A DNA stretch of 64,000 nucleotides from the NCBI GenBank assembly GCA_020403425.1, contig JADBXR010000006.1, forward strand, positions 91,518 through 155,517, in the 5' to 3' direction. The notes beneath the pieces were generated by a model, which worked only from the letters and a program-made list of their open reading frames with translations, had not been told where the DNA came from and did no database searches. Positions 26,867-35,857 of the stretch are shown here, piece by piece. This DNA comes from Chitinophagaceae bacterium (GTDB taxonomy: Bacteria > Bacteroidota > Bacteroidia > Chitinophagales > Chitinophagaceae). The translations under genes and the position numbers were made by a program. Each line of letters opens with the position of its first letter. The stretch's first letter is position 1.

Positions 26867-27766
26867 TCAGGATACTTTAAATACATCCAAAACAGGTAAT
26901 GGTGCCCATTTTAATTCAACACGGGCTTTTGTATCATCAAAAGTCAGTTCTGAGGTAATTTTGCTAAGCTTCAATGTATTCAGGGGAGCTTTATCGGCCA
27001 AGGCATCTCCGAATCGTGCCACAAACTTGGCTAACCCAATCGGCAGATTTAAAACCCGTTTTCGACCTACATGCTTGGCAATCAGGTGACTTAATTCAAA
27101 AAAAGATGGATGACATCCATCTGTCAAATGAAATGTTCCGTTTTTGCCGATAGCTTGAACAACGGCTCTGGCAACATCAGAGGCCATGACCATACTTTTC
27201 CTGGCAACTCCCCCTTCAATATTGAAATAGTAGCCTTTACGTATCGCTTGCACCATACTTCGTAGATTACCAGGGGCATCCCTACCAATCACCAAAGGCA
27301 GTCTGAATATGACGCACTGGATATTTCTTTCAGTACACCAGTCCCTTAAATACTTCTCTGCCATGATCTTACTTTTACCGTAAGCGTCTTTAGCATTGAG
27401 GGGTGTATCTTCTGTAAGGTTGGCACCAGACAAACGGCCATATACAGCCACCGTACTTATGAAAACAATTGATTTTGGTGGGGTATTCTCTAGTAATTCT
27501 AGCAAGCGGATGGTACCCTTAACATTGACATCATAGAATGCTTGTTTATCTTTTTCACTTTTAGGAATCGAATGGGCCTTACCGGCAACATGAACAACAA
27601 TGTCGAATTTTTCAGTGATCTTTGCATTACATTCACGCAGATCATATTGGTAATCACTGTTTGAATTCCTTCCTAAAAGCTTCACTTCAAAACCCGAAGT
27701 AGCTCTAAACTTATTAACGATTTCGCCTCCTAAAAACCCAGAGCCTCCTGTAATCAGTACTTTCAT
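26867..27766 (-). CDS. NAD-dependent epimerase/dehydratase, likely UDP-4-keto-6-deoxy-HexNAc 4-reductase
   Basis: A 299-residue extended SDR: LITGGSGFLGGEIV (NAD loop), IVVHVAGKAH, FISTVAVYGRL and the catalytic YGKSK, followed by FRLPLVIGRDAPGN. The VAGKAH and VAVYG forms fit the subgroup (WbpV/QuiNAc-reductase type) that reduces the 4-keto product of WbpM-like enzymes to UDP-D-FucNAc or UDP-D-QuiNAc. Clusters often combine such a reductase with a WbpM-like dehydratase and an initiating transferase, as seen here at 22248-25648. The exact product (fuco or quinovo) cannot be told from sequence. Confidence 0.8.
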   Translation of the reverse strand: MKVLITGGSGFLGGEIVNKFRATSGFEVKLLGRNSNSDYQYDLRECNAKITEKFDIVVHVAGKAHSIPKSEKDKQAFYDVNVKGTIRLLELLENTPPKSIVFISTVAVYGRLSGANLTEDTPLNAKDAYGKSKIMAEKYLRDWCTERNIQCVIFRLPLVIGRDAPGNLRSMVQAIRKGYYFNIEGGVARKSMVMASDVARAVVQAIGKNGTFHLTDGCHPSFFELSHLIAKHVGRKRVLNLPIGLAKFVARFGDALADKAPLNTLKLSKITSELTFDDTKARVELKWAPLPVLDVFKVS

Positions 27767-27807
27767 TGAACTTTTTTATAAAATCAGTCCATCATGATAC
27801 GTATGTA

Positions 27808-29022
27808 TCAATGATTAACAATTGAAACATACTTGTCAATGATTTTTTCTTCTGTGTATTCACATTCTACAAAGGCTCTAGCTTTAGAGCCTTTCTCACA
27901 GATTTCTCCATACTTAGCTATATTCAAAGTTTTCAAAAAATGAATAATTTTTTCGGACTCATCCCAGCTAAATCCCCATCCGATATCCTGTTTTTTAACA
28001 TACTCAAAAATTTCTGAGCCAGCATCTCCTATATAAAGGACCGGCTTTCCTGCTGCCATAATATTATAAATTTTAGAAGGTACTCCTAACCCGTACATCC
28101 CTTCGCATAAAGTAACCAGGCCTATATCACAAGAATTCAAAAAAATCACTTGTTCCGAACGTGGCTTTGATTCAAAAAAAAGAATACTTTTATTAATAGC
28201 TCCGTTTTTTTGTGCCAAATTCTTTACTTTATCTTTAAAAGCTCCATTTCCAATAATTACTAATCTGAGACAGGGGTTATTTACCTTTAAAAAAAGTGCA
28301 ACAAAAGAGTCTAATCCCTGCACACGTCCAATATTTCCGGCAAATTCAATTACGATCTTATTGTTCAAATCAACATTAAAGTAAATATTTCTATTAGCAT
28401 TGATCAAATTATCCGGAAATACTTCTTCGTGATCTGCCCAGTTTGTTATAACAGAAATTCTACTTCTTTCAATCCCCTTTTTTTCAAAAAGAACAGCCAT
28501 ATCGGAACCACAGGCAATCAAGTGATTTGCCTGTCGATATGCCACTTTAAATATGTTTAACATAAATTTATATAATGCAGAATTACCCTTAATCAGTCCT
28601 GATACTGCCGCATTTTCGGGGAAAATGTCTTGTAGGATAATGTATAAACGAAACCTTATGAAAAACTTCAAAAAGGAAACCGTGGTTAGCAATGTTGGCG
28701 GGTTTGTTACCAGTATCACTTTGTCACTTCTTTTGATTCTGGCAATTACGATGAAACTTACCCTTATGGTAAAGTATAAAAATAAAATTATTCTAATAAA
28801 TAAATTATTCTTATTCCAAGATGGAGTTGTAACACGGTTTATTATGATATTTTTATTAATCTCTCGTTTGGAACTCAGAGCAGCAGATTGATATTGGGCA
28901 GATCCGCAAATAACATGTATCTGCCCATCTTTCGCCAGTCTATCAGCGATTCGTGTTATTACATACCCAGTTGAAATCTCATCTGGATAAAATATTTGAG
29001 ATATTATCCATACTTTCCCCAT
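27808..29022 (-). CDS. GT4-family glycosyltransferase
   Basis: A 404-residue GT-B fold enzyme. The N-terminal start VWIISQIFYPDEISTGYVITR and the middle ILQDIFPENAAVSGLI are typical of WbuB-like 2-acetamido-sugar transferases. The C-terminal part has FAGNIGRVQGLDSF, LVIIGNGAFKDKVKNLA and GVPSKIYNIMAAGKPVLYIGDAGSEIFEYV, containing the GT4 E-x7-E-type nucleotide-sugar site in variant form. Next to the L-FucNAc/L-QuiNAc-type genes (29078-32144), it is the obvious candidate to transfer that sugar. It lies 41 bp upstream of the reductase gene. Confidence 0.87.
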   Translation of the reverse strand: MGKVWIISQIFYPDEISTGYVITRIADRLAKDGQIHVICGSAQYQSAALSSKREINKNIIINRVTTPSWNKNNLFIRIILFLYFTIRVSFIVIARIKRSDKVILVTNPPTLLTTVSFLKFFIRFRLYIILQDIFPENAAVSGLIKGNSALYKFMLNIFKVAYRQANHLIACGSDMAVLFEKKGIERSRISVITNWADHEEVFPDNLINANRNIYFNVDLNNKIVIEFAGNIGRVQGLDSFVALFLKVNNPCLRLVIIGNGAFKDKVKNLAQKNGAINKSILFFESKPRSEQVIFLNSCDIGLVTLCEGMYGLGVPSKIYNIMAAGKPVLYIGDAGSEIFEYVKKQDIGWGFSWDESEKIIHFLKTLNIAKYGEICEKGSKARAFVECEYTEEKIIDKYVSIVNH

Positions 29023-29077
29023 TCTACTTCAATTAGTCGTTAACATTCTAATGATAACAGTTTACCTGAAATCTTCC

Positions 29078-30238
29078 TCACACCTTATAAAATTCTTTTC
29101 TGACTGTATCTTTTTTCCAAACAGTTCTGTTGACAAAATCTATATAACTTAAAATAATCCTAACAACCTTTATAGAAACGTTTTCTACATCATAGTCCCT
29201 AATAATTCTCGTACAATTCGGATTTCCCCTGTATTGTGATACTACAATATCTACAGTCTCAATTACACGATCTCTTTCAATACCGGACATAATAACCGTT
29301 CCTTCATCCATTCCTTCTGGCCTTTCATGGGCTGCCCTTATCATGATCGCTGGAAAATTTAATATTGAAGATTCTTCAGTAATAGTACCACTATCAGAAA
29401 TAACACAGCAAGCATTTTCCTGAAGGGCTATATAATCAAAGAATCCCATAGGCTTCATGAAGTTTATAAGCGGATTCAATTGAATATCTTCCTTAATATT
29501 TTCTAATCTTTTCTTTGTTCTGGGATGTGTTGAAACAATAAGCGGATATCTGTATTTTTCCGCTATTGCATTTAGAGAATCTACTAGTTTTTTTAAATTT
29601 TCCGGGTAGTCTACATTTTCTTCTCTGTGGATTGAAACAACAAAGTATTCTTTCCTTTTAATATCCAATCGTTCGATTACACCGCAGGAATCGATCTGCG
29701 GTCTGTAGAAAGTAAGAATCTCCTTCATGCATGAACCCGTCTTGATCACTGTTTCTGGCCTTAATCCTTCCTTGATTAAGTAATCACGCGCCTGTTCAGT
29801 AAGTGGCATATTAATATCGCTCAGATGATCTACTATTTTACGATTCAATTCTTCAGGAACTCGCTGATCGAAACATCTGTTTCCCGCTTCCATATGAAAA
29901 ATAGGGATTTGTCTGCGTTTTGCTGAAATCACAGCCAAACAAGAATTAGTATCTCCATAAAGTAACACTGCGTCAGGAGCTATCTTTTCAAGAATCTCAT
30001 CCGACTTTATTATTACATTTCCGATTGTCTCAGCAGTTGTCGTTCCAACTGCATTCAGAAAATAATCTGGCTTTCGTACACCCAGATCATTAAAGAATAT
30101 TTCATTAAGCTCATAGTCATAGTTTTGACCGGTATGTACAATAATGTGTTCAACTCCTTTATCTAGTTCGCTCATTACCCTGCTCAATTTTATTATTTCC
30201 GGTCTTGTACCGACAATGGTCATAACTTTGGTTCTCAT
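29078..30238 (-). CDS. UDP-HexNAc 2-epimerase, WbjD/CapG/FnlC-like
   Basis: A 386-residue non-hydrolysing 2-epimerase of the WecB superfamily. Features are IVGTRPEIIKLSRVM, VHTGQNYDYELNEIFF, LLYGDTNSC, FHMEAGNRCFDQRVPEELNRK and SDSGTITEESS. The MEAGNRCFDQ..PEE version is characteristic of the L-FucNAc/L-QuiNAc branch, not of ManNAc-forming WecB. It would carry out the last step, inverting C-2 of a UDP-2-acetamido-2,6-dideoxy-L-hexose. It is 11 bp from the reductase gene upstream, and the three pathway genes form one block. Confidence 0.9.
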   Translation of the reverse strand: MRTKVMTIVGTRPEIIKLSRVMSELDKGVEHIIVHTGQNYDYELNEIFFNDLGVRKPDYFLNAVGTTTAETIGNVIIKSDEILEKIAPDAVLLYGDTNSCLAVISAKRRQIPIFHMEAGNRCFDQRVPEELNRKIVDHLSDINMPLTEQARDYLIKEGLRPETVIKTGSCMKEILTFYRPQIDSCGVIERLDIKRKEYFVVSIHREENVDYPENLKKLVDSLNAIAEKYRYPLIVSTHPRTKKRLENIKEDIQLNPLINFMKPMGFFDYIALQENACCVISDSGTITEESSILNFPAIMIRAAHERPEGMDEGTVIMSGIERDRVIETVDIVVSQYRGNPNCTRIIRDYDVENVSIKVVRIILSYIDFVNRTVWKKDTVRKEFYKV

Positions 30239-30249
30239 TAGTTTACATT

Positions 30250-31137
30250 TTATTTATAAATATCAAAATATTTTTCACTATCAATACGGAGATCTTCTAT
30301 CAGTTCATCCCATGTCAGTTTCTTTTCTCCAATAGTTTTATAAAATCTGTCGGATATCAGGTCCTTTTTGGAATGGTAGGTAGTATCGTCAGAAATAACT
30401 GCACCCACGTTAAATGCCTTATTAAACAAATTTAATAGTTCTAGTTTTGAAATCGGTTCAGAAGAAACATTATAGACTCCTGAAAGATCTGGATAGTCAT
30501 TTATTATCTTCAATACATATTTCGCCATCTGATTAGTAGTGATGCCAGAATAGATTGCACCAGAGAAACCTTTAATACTTTTATTGCTTTGTTTTAGAAA
30601 CCATTCAAGCAACTCGGTTTTATTTTCTAGCTCTCGTCCAATCATAGATCCCCTCAGTGTAAGTGTCTGAGCTGACCTGGCAACTTCTCCAAGAGCCTTA
30701 GTTCTTCCGTATGTGTCATACGCATCAGTAATATCAGATTCCTCATAAGCACCCTTTTTTCCAGAAAAAACACAATCTGTACTAAAATGAATGAATCTCT
30801 TCCCAGAATATTTTCCCACCCATTCACTTAAAAAGTGCGGTAAAGCAGCGTTGATTATAATTGAGTCGGATATTACATGATCAATACCTCTGCGAATGGT
30901 AATTCCGACAGCATTAATAATTATATCCGGTTGAATATTTTCAAGTATTGTTGTGAGCAAAGATAAATTAGTCAGGTTAGTCTGGTCTATTACTCTGGAC
31001 TTATCATACAAATTTGAAAAGGAAATATCATTCAAAGACCTTTTTATAAGAATCCATGTATCCGTATATCTTTCAGATAAGACCTGATACATTTTATGGC
31101 CAATCATTCCATTTCCACCTAAAATTAAAATCCTCAT
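30250..31137 (-). CDS. RmlD-like UDP-sugar 4-reductase (WbvR-like)
   Basis: A 295-residue SDR of the RmlD substrate-binding family: LILGGNGMIGHKM, FIHFSTDCVFSGKKGAYEE and the catalytic YGRTK. It lacks the ~70-residue cupin extension that marks CapF/WbjC/FnlB of the L-FucNAc pathway. A short RmlD-type reductase between a CapE-like and a CapG-like enzyme fits the published WbvB-WbvR-WbvD order for UDP-L-QuiNAc (through UDP-L-RhaNAc). I therefore favour L-QuiNAc, with L-RhaNAc or L-FucNAc as alternatives. It overlaps the dehydratase gene by 4 bp. Confidence 0.85.
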   Translation of the reverse strand: MRILILGGNGMIGHKMYQVLSERYTDTWILIKRSLNDISFSNLYDKSRVIDQTNLTNLSLLTTILENIQPDIIINAVGITIRRGIDHVISDSIIINAALPHFLSEWVGKYSGKRFIHFSTDCVFSGKKGAYEESDITDAYDTYGRTKALGEVARSAQTLTLRGSMIGRELENKTELLEWFLKQSNKSIKGFSGAIYSGITTNQMAKYVLKIINDYPDLSGVYNVSSEPISKLELLNLFNKAFNVGAVISDDTTYHSKKDLISDRFYKTIGEKKLTWDELIEDLRIDSEKYFDIYK

Positions 31138-32144
31138 TGTATAGAATTAAGAGTCTCCTGAACAAAATCAAGCTTTAGCAAGATATCTTTCAGCTCCATA
31201 TTCGATAATCTGTAAGTGTTGTGTGAATGGTATTCCTCCATCTGGTCAACCTGCCGATCTCCCTGTTCAAAATACTTGCTGTAATTCAAATCCCGATTAT
31301 CTGCTTTTATACGATAGTGCGTATTCATATCTTCCGCATGCGCAAATTCCTCCCTGGTAAGCAGTGACTCATAAAGCTTTTCACCGTGACGTGTACCTAT
31401 CACTCGCACTTTCAGATTACTTTTATAAATTTCCAATAAAGTATTGGCAAGTGTTTCAATAGTAGCTGCTGGTGCTTTTTGAACAAAAATGTCACCTGCC
31501 TGTCCATGCTCAAAGGCAAACAATACCAAATCTACAGCCTCTTCCAATGTCATTATGAACCTTGTCATGTTGGGATCGGTTACGGTTAGATCCATTCCTT
31601 TCCGCATTTGTTCAACAAAATGAGGTATAACAGAACCACGGGATGCAAGCACATTGCCATACCTAGTTATGGTAATAACAGTATCGGTTACGCTCCTTGA
31701 TTTTGCAATAGCTACTTTTTCCATTACACCTTTGGTCATTCCCATTGAATTAATTGGATAAACTGCTTTATCAGTGCTCAAACAGATTACCCTTTTCACT
31801 TTGAACCGGATGGCAGATTCTAGTACATTTTCGGTGCCAAATACATTGGTCTTAACAGCTTCAATCGGAAAAAACTCACAGGATGGTACCTGCTTTAAAG
31901 CTGCCGCATGAAACACATAATCAACCCCATTCATAGCCGCATTGATGCTATTTATATCGCGAACGTCTCCGATATAAAATTTGACTTTATCCGAAGCAAG
32001 TTCAACACGCATATCATGCTGTTTCTTTTCATCACGGCTAAAAATTCTGATCTCTTTGATATCGCTTAACAGCATTTTTTTCAGTACAGCATTCCCAAAA
32101 GAACCTGTACCGCCTGTAATCAACAAAACCTTGTCTTTAAACAT
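31134..32144 (-). CDS. UDP-GlcNAc 4,6-dehydratase/5-epimerase, CapE/WbjB/FnlA-like
   Basis: A 336-residue soluble SDR. It has LLITGGTGSFGNAVLKK (NAD loop), IFSRDEKKQHDMR, FHAAALKQVPSCEFFP and CLSTDKAVYPINSMGMTKGVMEK. As in CapE, Met replaces the catalytic Tyr in MxxxK. It makes the UDP-4-keto-6-deoxy-L-hexosamine that the next two genes process. Short length without membrane helices separates it from the WbpM-type enzyme at 23648, so the region has both inverting and retaining dehydratases acting on UDP-GlcNAc. It starts 4 bp after the polymerase gene. Confidence 0.93.
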   Translation of the reverse strand: MFKDKVLLITGGTGSFGNAVLKKMLLSDIKEIRIFSRDEKKQHDMRVELASDKVKFYIGDVRDINSINAAMNGVDYVFHAAALKQVPSCEFFPIEAVKTNVFGTENVLESAIRFKVKRVICLSTDKAVYPINSMGMTKGVMEKVAIAKSRSVTDTVITITRYGNVLASRGSVIPHFVEQMRKGMDLTVTDPNMTRFIMTLEEAVDLVLFAFEHGQAGDIFVQKAPAATIETLANTLLEIYKSNLKVRVIGTRHGEKLYESLLTREEFAHAEDMNTHYRIKADNRDLNYSKYFEQGDRQVDQMEEYHSHNTYRLSNMELKDILLKLDFVQETLNSIQ

Positions 32145-32148
32145 TTAA

Positions 32149-33363
32149 TTACTTTTTATATACGAAATGATTTATAACGACTCCCAGAATTACCTGAAAC
32201 AGGGTCACGAGGCTTATGAAATTATCAAAAAAAACACTCGTGAATAAGGCGTAGAATAATGCAGAATAAGAGATAAGGCTACCGAGAGTCCCGGATGTTG
32301 CAGAAAAATAAAAAATTGTAATAATCATCTGTAGAACTCCAACAAAAATAATAGCACCAATGATTCCGAAATCGTGGAGATAGTTTGCGAAAAAACTAGA
32401 TACATTAAATGCATCGTCATCCAGCACTACAGAATATTTATCATTCTCATTAAACAGCCTGTTTCGTATGAAAGAAGGCATCAATCCATTTAGGGAATAT
32501 TTAAAACTATAAGCAGGTTCTAAATTGTTTATGTTCAAAACAATATTATTGATCGGTGTAGTGGCATACAGATATACCCATACAAACCCACTGGGAATTT
32601 TCTCTGCAATGTCAGCATATTTCTCGTTTACAAAAGCTGATGTAGAAAAAGCACTTGACTCACCGCTTCTGGAATCGCCAACTAAACCAAAAACGATAAT
32701 AAACAAAACAATACTAATAGAAATAATAAATGTACGTTTAATATTAACTTTATTAAAAAATAGATACGCGCATAAAATTTCTATTAATACCCATAAAAGT
32801 ACAGCCCTGGACATTACTAGTATTGGCCAAGTTAGTAATAGGATTACTTTATTCCTGTATTTTTTTTCTTTTGTAAAGACAAAAAGAATATAAAAACCCG
32901 TTACACAGGTGTAATAACAGGCATTCAACAATCCATGAATAGTTGGTATTCCGAAAGCCTTATAATCTAAATCATATTGTTTAAATATAATTACCGAAAC
33001 AAGCGGTACCCCTTTAAAAAGCAGTATTTCAAAAAATGTAAAAAACAGCCAGAATTTATAAATTCTCTTTATAAAAGTTTCAAACCGCTGTTGCTGTTTT
33101 TTCTCATTTATCCTGAAAAGCAAATCACGTGGCCGGTAAATAACTTTCTTAGAAAGAATTCTGACTAGGTAAACAAAGAAAAAAACAAAGGCAAATACAG
33201 AAATACTTGTATAAATAAGAATTTTAACATTACTATTTAAGCCACGAATATTATTTGTAAACTCAATTGAATACAAGTATAACGTCAACAACCAAATACC
33301 TGAATACACAAGCAATGGATTGGAAAAATTGATTTCCAGCTTGATTTTCCTCTCATTATTCAC
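32149..33363 (-). CDS. O-antigen polymerase-like membrane protein (Wzy candidate, locus B)
   Basis: A 404-residue polytopic protein with about 11-12 hydrophobic segments. A long periplasmic-type loop (~225-325) contains GDSRSGESSAFSTSAFVNEKYADI and YLYATTPINNIVLN, similar to the oligosaccharide repeat-unit polymerase family. Sequence identity among Wzy proteins is very low, so the call rests on topology and on being the only such gene in locus B. It starts with GTG at 33363 (no nearby ATG), sharing its first base with the TAG stop of the glycosyltransferase gene (TAGTG), a coupling arrangement. Confidence 0.82.
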   Translation of the reverse strand: MNNERKIKLEINFSNPLLVYSGIWLLTLYLYSIEFTNNIRGLNSNVKILIYTSISVFAFVFFFVYLVRILSKKVIYRPRDLLFRINEKKQQQRFETFIKRIYKFWLFFTFFEILLFKGVPLVSVIIFKQYDLDYKAFGIPTIHGLLNACYYTCVTGFYILFVFTKEKKYRNKVILLLTWPILVMSRAVLLWVLIEILCAYLFFNKVNIKRTFIISISIVLFIIVFGLVGDSRSGESSAFSTSAFVNEKYADIAEKIPSGFVWVYLYATTPINNIVLNINNLEPAYSFKYSLNGLMPSFIRNRLFNENDKYSVVLDDDAFNVSSFFANYLHDFGIIGAIIFVGVLQMIITIFYFSATSGTLGSLISYSALFYALFTSVFFDNFISLVTLFQVILGVVINHFVYKK

Positions 33364-34292
33364 TAAACTCTATTTCTTTTTAAAATGTGCACTTTATTCC
33401 AAAATACAACGGGGAAAAGAGAAAGTATCATTAATATAAAATATCTTAAACTAACTAATGCATTTCTTGATAGAGAAGAAAAAGCCTTGCCTTTTAAACC
33501 TTCAGACATATACCATCTTGCATCATAGTAATCGCCCCTGGCAAAAGCTTCCCGGAATGCATTCTTATACTTCTTCCGCAAGGACGGGGCAAATTGCAGA
33601 ATCTTATTCAATGTATATCTTCGCTCTGCTCCAAGAATAGACAATGACCTAGAAGTCAGCGAAGTCATGTGAACACGATATTTTGCATAGATTTTCTTCG
33701 TTACTCCTATTTTATACCTGCAAGCCATTTGCATGAAAAGGCAGTATTCTTCCGATGCTTTTACTTGGGGGTCAAAATTCAGACGCGATTCCTCCAGAAA
33801 AGATTTTCTAAGCATAGAAGTTATTATGCTAATATCAAATTGATATAAAAGTTCCTCGAATATATCTCCGCTTTCATAAAGCGTAATAACATTGCGAAAA
33901 TGCGAATTATCGGTATAGATTTCTTCAATACTTCCATAACACAGGCCATAATCAGGATTAGTTTCCATCAATTCGACCTGCTCCCTCAATTTATCAGGAT
34001 CGCACCACACATCATCACAATCAATGAAAGTGATGTATTTTCCGCTGGCTTTTGCTAGAGCCTTATTCCTGGCTTCTCCCAAAACTGTATTGGATTCAGC
34101 TCTGTAATATTTTACCTTATTACCATATTGTTTCGCTATTTCAGGGCTATTATCCGTGCTGCAATTATCCCAGAATATTATCTCCCAATTCTCATATGTC
34201 TGACTACATACAGAATTCATTGCCTCACTCAAGAATTCGCTTCCATTATAGCAGTTGATAATAACACTTACTAATGGATATTTATTACCCAT
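33363..34292 (-). CDS. GT2-family glycosyltransferase
   Basis: A 309-residue GT-A enzyme. PLVSVIINCYNGSEFLSEAMNS is the nucleotide-binding start, WDNCSTDNSPEIA and YITFIDCDDVW (the DxD-type motif) follow, and a hydrophobic segment near the C-terminus (FILMILSLFPVVFW) suggests membrane attachment. I start at ATG 34292, because it gives the canonical GT2 N-terminus and an 8-bp overlap with the cupin gene. An ATG at 34403 would add 37 residues with no family resemblance that run through the cupin gene. The donor sugar is unknown. Confidence 0.9.
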   Translation of the reverse strand: MGNKYPLVSVIINCYNGSEFLSEAMNSVCSQTYENWEIIFWDNCSTDNSPEIAKQYGNKVKYYRAESNTVLGEARNKALAKASGKYITFIDCDDVWCDPDKLREQVELMETNPDYGLCYGSIEEIYTDNSHFRNVITLYESGDIFEELLYQFDISIITSMLRKSFLEESRLNFDPQVKASEEYCLFMQMACRYKIGVTKKIYAKYRVHMTSLTSRSLSILGAERRYTLNKILQFAPSLRKKYKNAFREAFARGDYYDARWYMSEGLKGKAFSSLSRNALVSLRYFILMILSLFPVVFWNKVHILKRNRV

Positions 34293-34737
34293 TTGTCCAG
34301 TCATAAGGTATAGCATTGGAATTAAGATCTGCTGTGTCCGATTCTTCAGGGCTATGTGGCTCATCGATAATATTGGCAAGGAGTGCATGCCCCTTTGAGA
34401 CACACATAAACGAATACCAAACCATGGGAGGTACCGATAAAAGACAATAGTGATCTAGATCGTCAAGCAGGTATTCATTTACCATACCTGCTGTTTTCGA
34501 ATCCTTACGATCATCGTATATAACAATTTTTACTGCCCCGAAAGGAACACAAAAATTCTGGGTAATTCTTTTGTGCTTCTTCCATCCCTTTACAACCGCT
34601 TCATTTATTTTGGAAAAATAAGCTTCCCCAAATGATACAAAAGTAGGTGAAGAGCTCTTCAAGTAATGGAAAACAGCTCCTCGCGGATCAACAAATTGTT
34701 TTAACGGGGTCAATGTAACATTATCTATTATCATCAT
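34285..34737 (-). CDS. Cupin, dTDP-4-dehydrorhamnose 3,5-epimerase-like
   Basis: A 150-residue single-domain cupin. Start DPRGAVFHYLKSSSP, central GWKKHKRITQNFCVPFGAVKIVIYDDR (with His in the place of the RmlC catalytic base region) and late VPPMVWYSFMC resemble the RmlC-type epimerase family found next to CDP-glucose 4,6-dehydratase genes. It is shorter than RmlC (~180). It could epimerise or isomerise CDP-4-keto-6-deoxyglucose made by the two genes upstream. Which carbons are affected cannot be inferred. Two ATGs start the frame; the gene lies 22 bp after the dehydratase gene. Confidence 0.75.
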   Translation of the reverse strand: MMIIDNVTLTPLKQFVDPRGAVFHYLKSSSPTFVSFGEAYFSKINEAVVKGWKKHKRITQNFCVPFGAVKIVIYDDRKDSKTAGMVNEYLLDDLDHYCLLSVPPMVWYSFMCVSKGHALLANIIDEPHSPEESDTADLNSNAIPYDWTNG

Positions 34738-34759
34738 TCAAATGAGTATCCTGTTTATT

Positions 34760-35854
34760 CTAAGAAAGCGCCCATTCCAATTTCCGTTCAGCGGCCAGAT
34801 TACAATATTCATTGATTTGTTTTCTGGTCAGCTCTGCAGCAGTAACATCTTCATAATACGACTTGTACCATGTTGAAGTAAACCGGATTGTTTCTTCGAA
34901 GGTTAATACCGGGAACCAGCTTAGCTGAATATTGGCTTTTTCACATGACAATTTTAGTAAAACTGATTCTTTTTGCGCAGTTTCCAAGGGAACATATTGC
35001 ATACCCGGGGCTTGATCCCAACTCTGCTCAAGTTCTGCGATAAGTTCTCCCACAGTCTTATTAATCCTGGAATCGGGGCCAAAATTAAAGGCCTGGTTTC
35101 TCAGATCCGTACCCTCTGTGTACAGATTGGCACCAAGACACAAATACCCACTAAGTGGTTCGAGAACATGCTGCCAGGGTCGGGTACTGGAAATATTTCT
35201 AACCTCTACAGGCTTTCCAACCGACCAACTTCTTACAATATCCGGTATAATACGATCCTTTGCCCAATCCCCTCCCCCAATCACATTACCAGCGCGTGTT
35301 GTGGCAACGTTTGGAAAACCAGTTTTGAAATAGGACTTCATATATGAATTGGCAACAAGTTCTGCAGCCCCTTTAGAACCGCTATACGGATCTTCTCCTC
35401 CCAAGCGGTCATTTTCCCTATACCCATAAATCCATTCTACATTATCATAACATTTATCACTGGTTATGATTACGCCTACTTTAACAACATCAGACATTTC
35501 GCGAATCACTTCAAGTACGTTCAATGTTCCACTTACATTGACTTCAAAAGTTTCTCTCGGGTTCACGTAGGATTCACGAACCAATGGTTGTGCTGCTAAA
35601 TGAAAAATGAATTCAGGCTTAAATAATACACAAGCATTTTTAAACTGCTCGTAAGACCGGATATCCCCAACGAAATACTGGATTTTATCACTAAGATGTA
35701 GTTCTTCAAAGTGAGAAGGTGTTGAAGGAACACCTATAGAATATCCTGCCACATTGGCTCCCAGACTAACAAGCCATTCAGAAAGCCAAGAGCCCTTGAA
35801 ACCGGTATTACCGGTTATTAACACATTTTTCCCTTTGTAAACATTTTTGAACAT
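34760..35854 (-). CDS. rfbG: CDP-glucose 4,6-dehydratase
   Basis: A 364-residue SDR that makes CDP-4-keto-6-deoxy-D-glucose. Identifying features are NVLITGNTGFKGSWLSEWL, FHLAAQPLVRESY, TSDKCYDNVEWIYGYREND, catalytic YSGSK, TTRAGNVIGGGDWAKDRIIPD and STRPWQHVLEPLSGYL. These are nearly unchanged across RfbG/DdhB proteins. The gene follows the cytidylyltransferase gene by 3 bp. The pair defines a CDP-sugar module, normally the entry to 3,6-dideoxyhexoses. The usual dideoxy enzymes (DdhC with its missing Lys, DdhD) are not found here. Confidence 0.95.
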   Translation of the reverse strand: MFKNVYKGKNVLITGNTGFKGSWLSEWLVSLGANVAGYSIGVPSTPSHFEELHLSDKIQYFVGDIRSYEQFKNACVLFKPEFIFHLAAQPLVRESYVNPRETFEVNVSGTLNVLEVIREMSDVVKVGVIITSDKCYDNVEWIYGYRENDRLGGEDPYSGSKGAAELVANSYMKSYFKTGFPNVATTRAGNVIGGGDWAKDRIIPDIVRSWSVGKPVEVRNISSTRPWQHVLEPLSGYLCLGANLYTEGTDLRNQAFNFGPDSRINKTVGELIAELEQSWDQAPGMQYVPLETAQKESVLLKLSCEKANIQLSWFPVLTFEETIRFTSTWYKSYYEDVTAAELTRKQINEYCNLAAERKLEWALS

Positions 35855-35857
35855 AAT

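Noticed and set aside
33363..34403. Longer start for the GT2 transferase (ATG 34403)
   Set aside because: It would run 119 bases through the cupin gene; the GT2 family start is at 34292.
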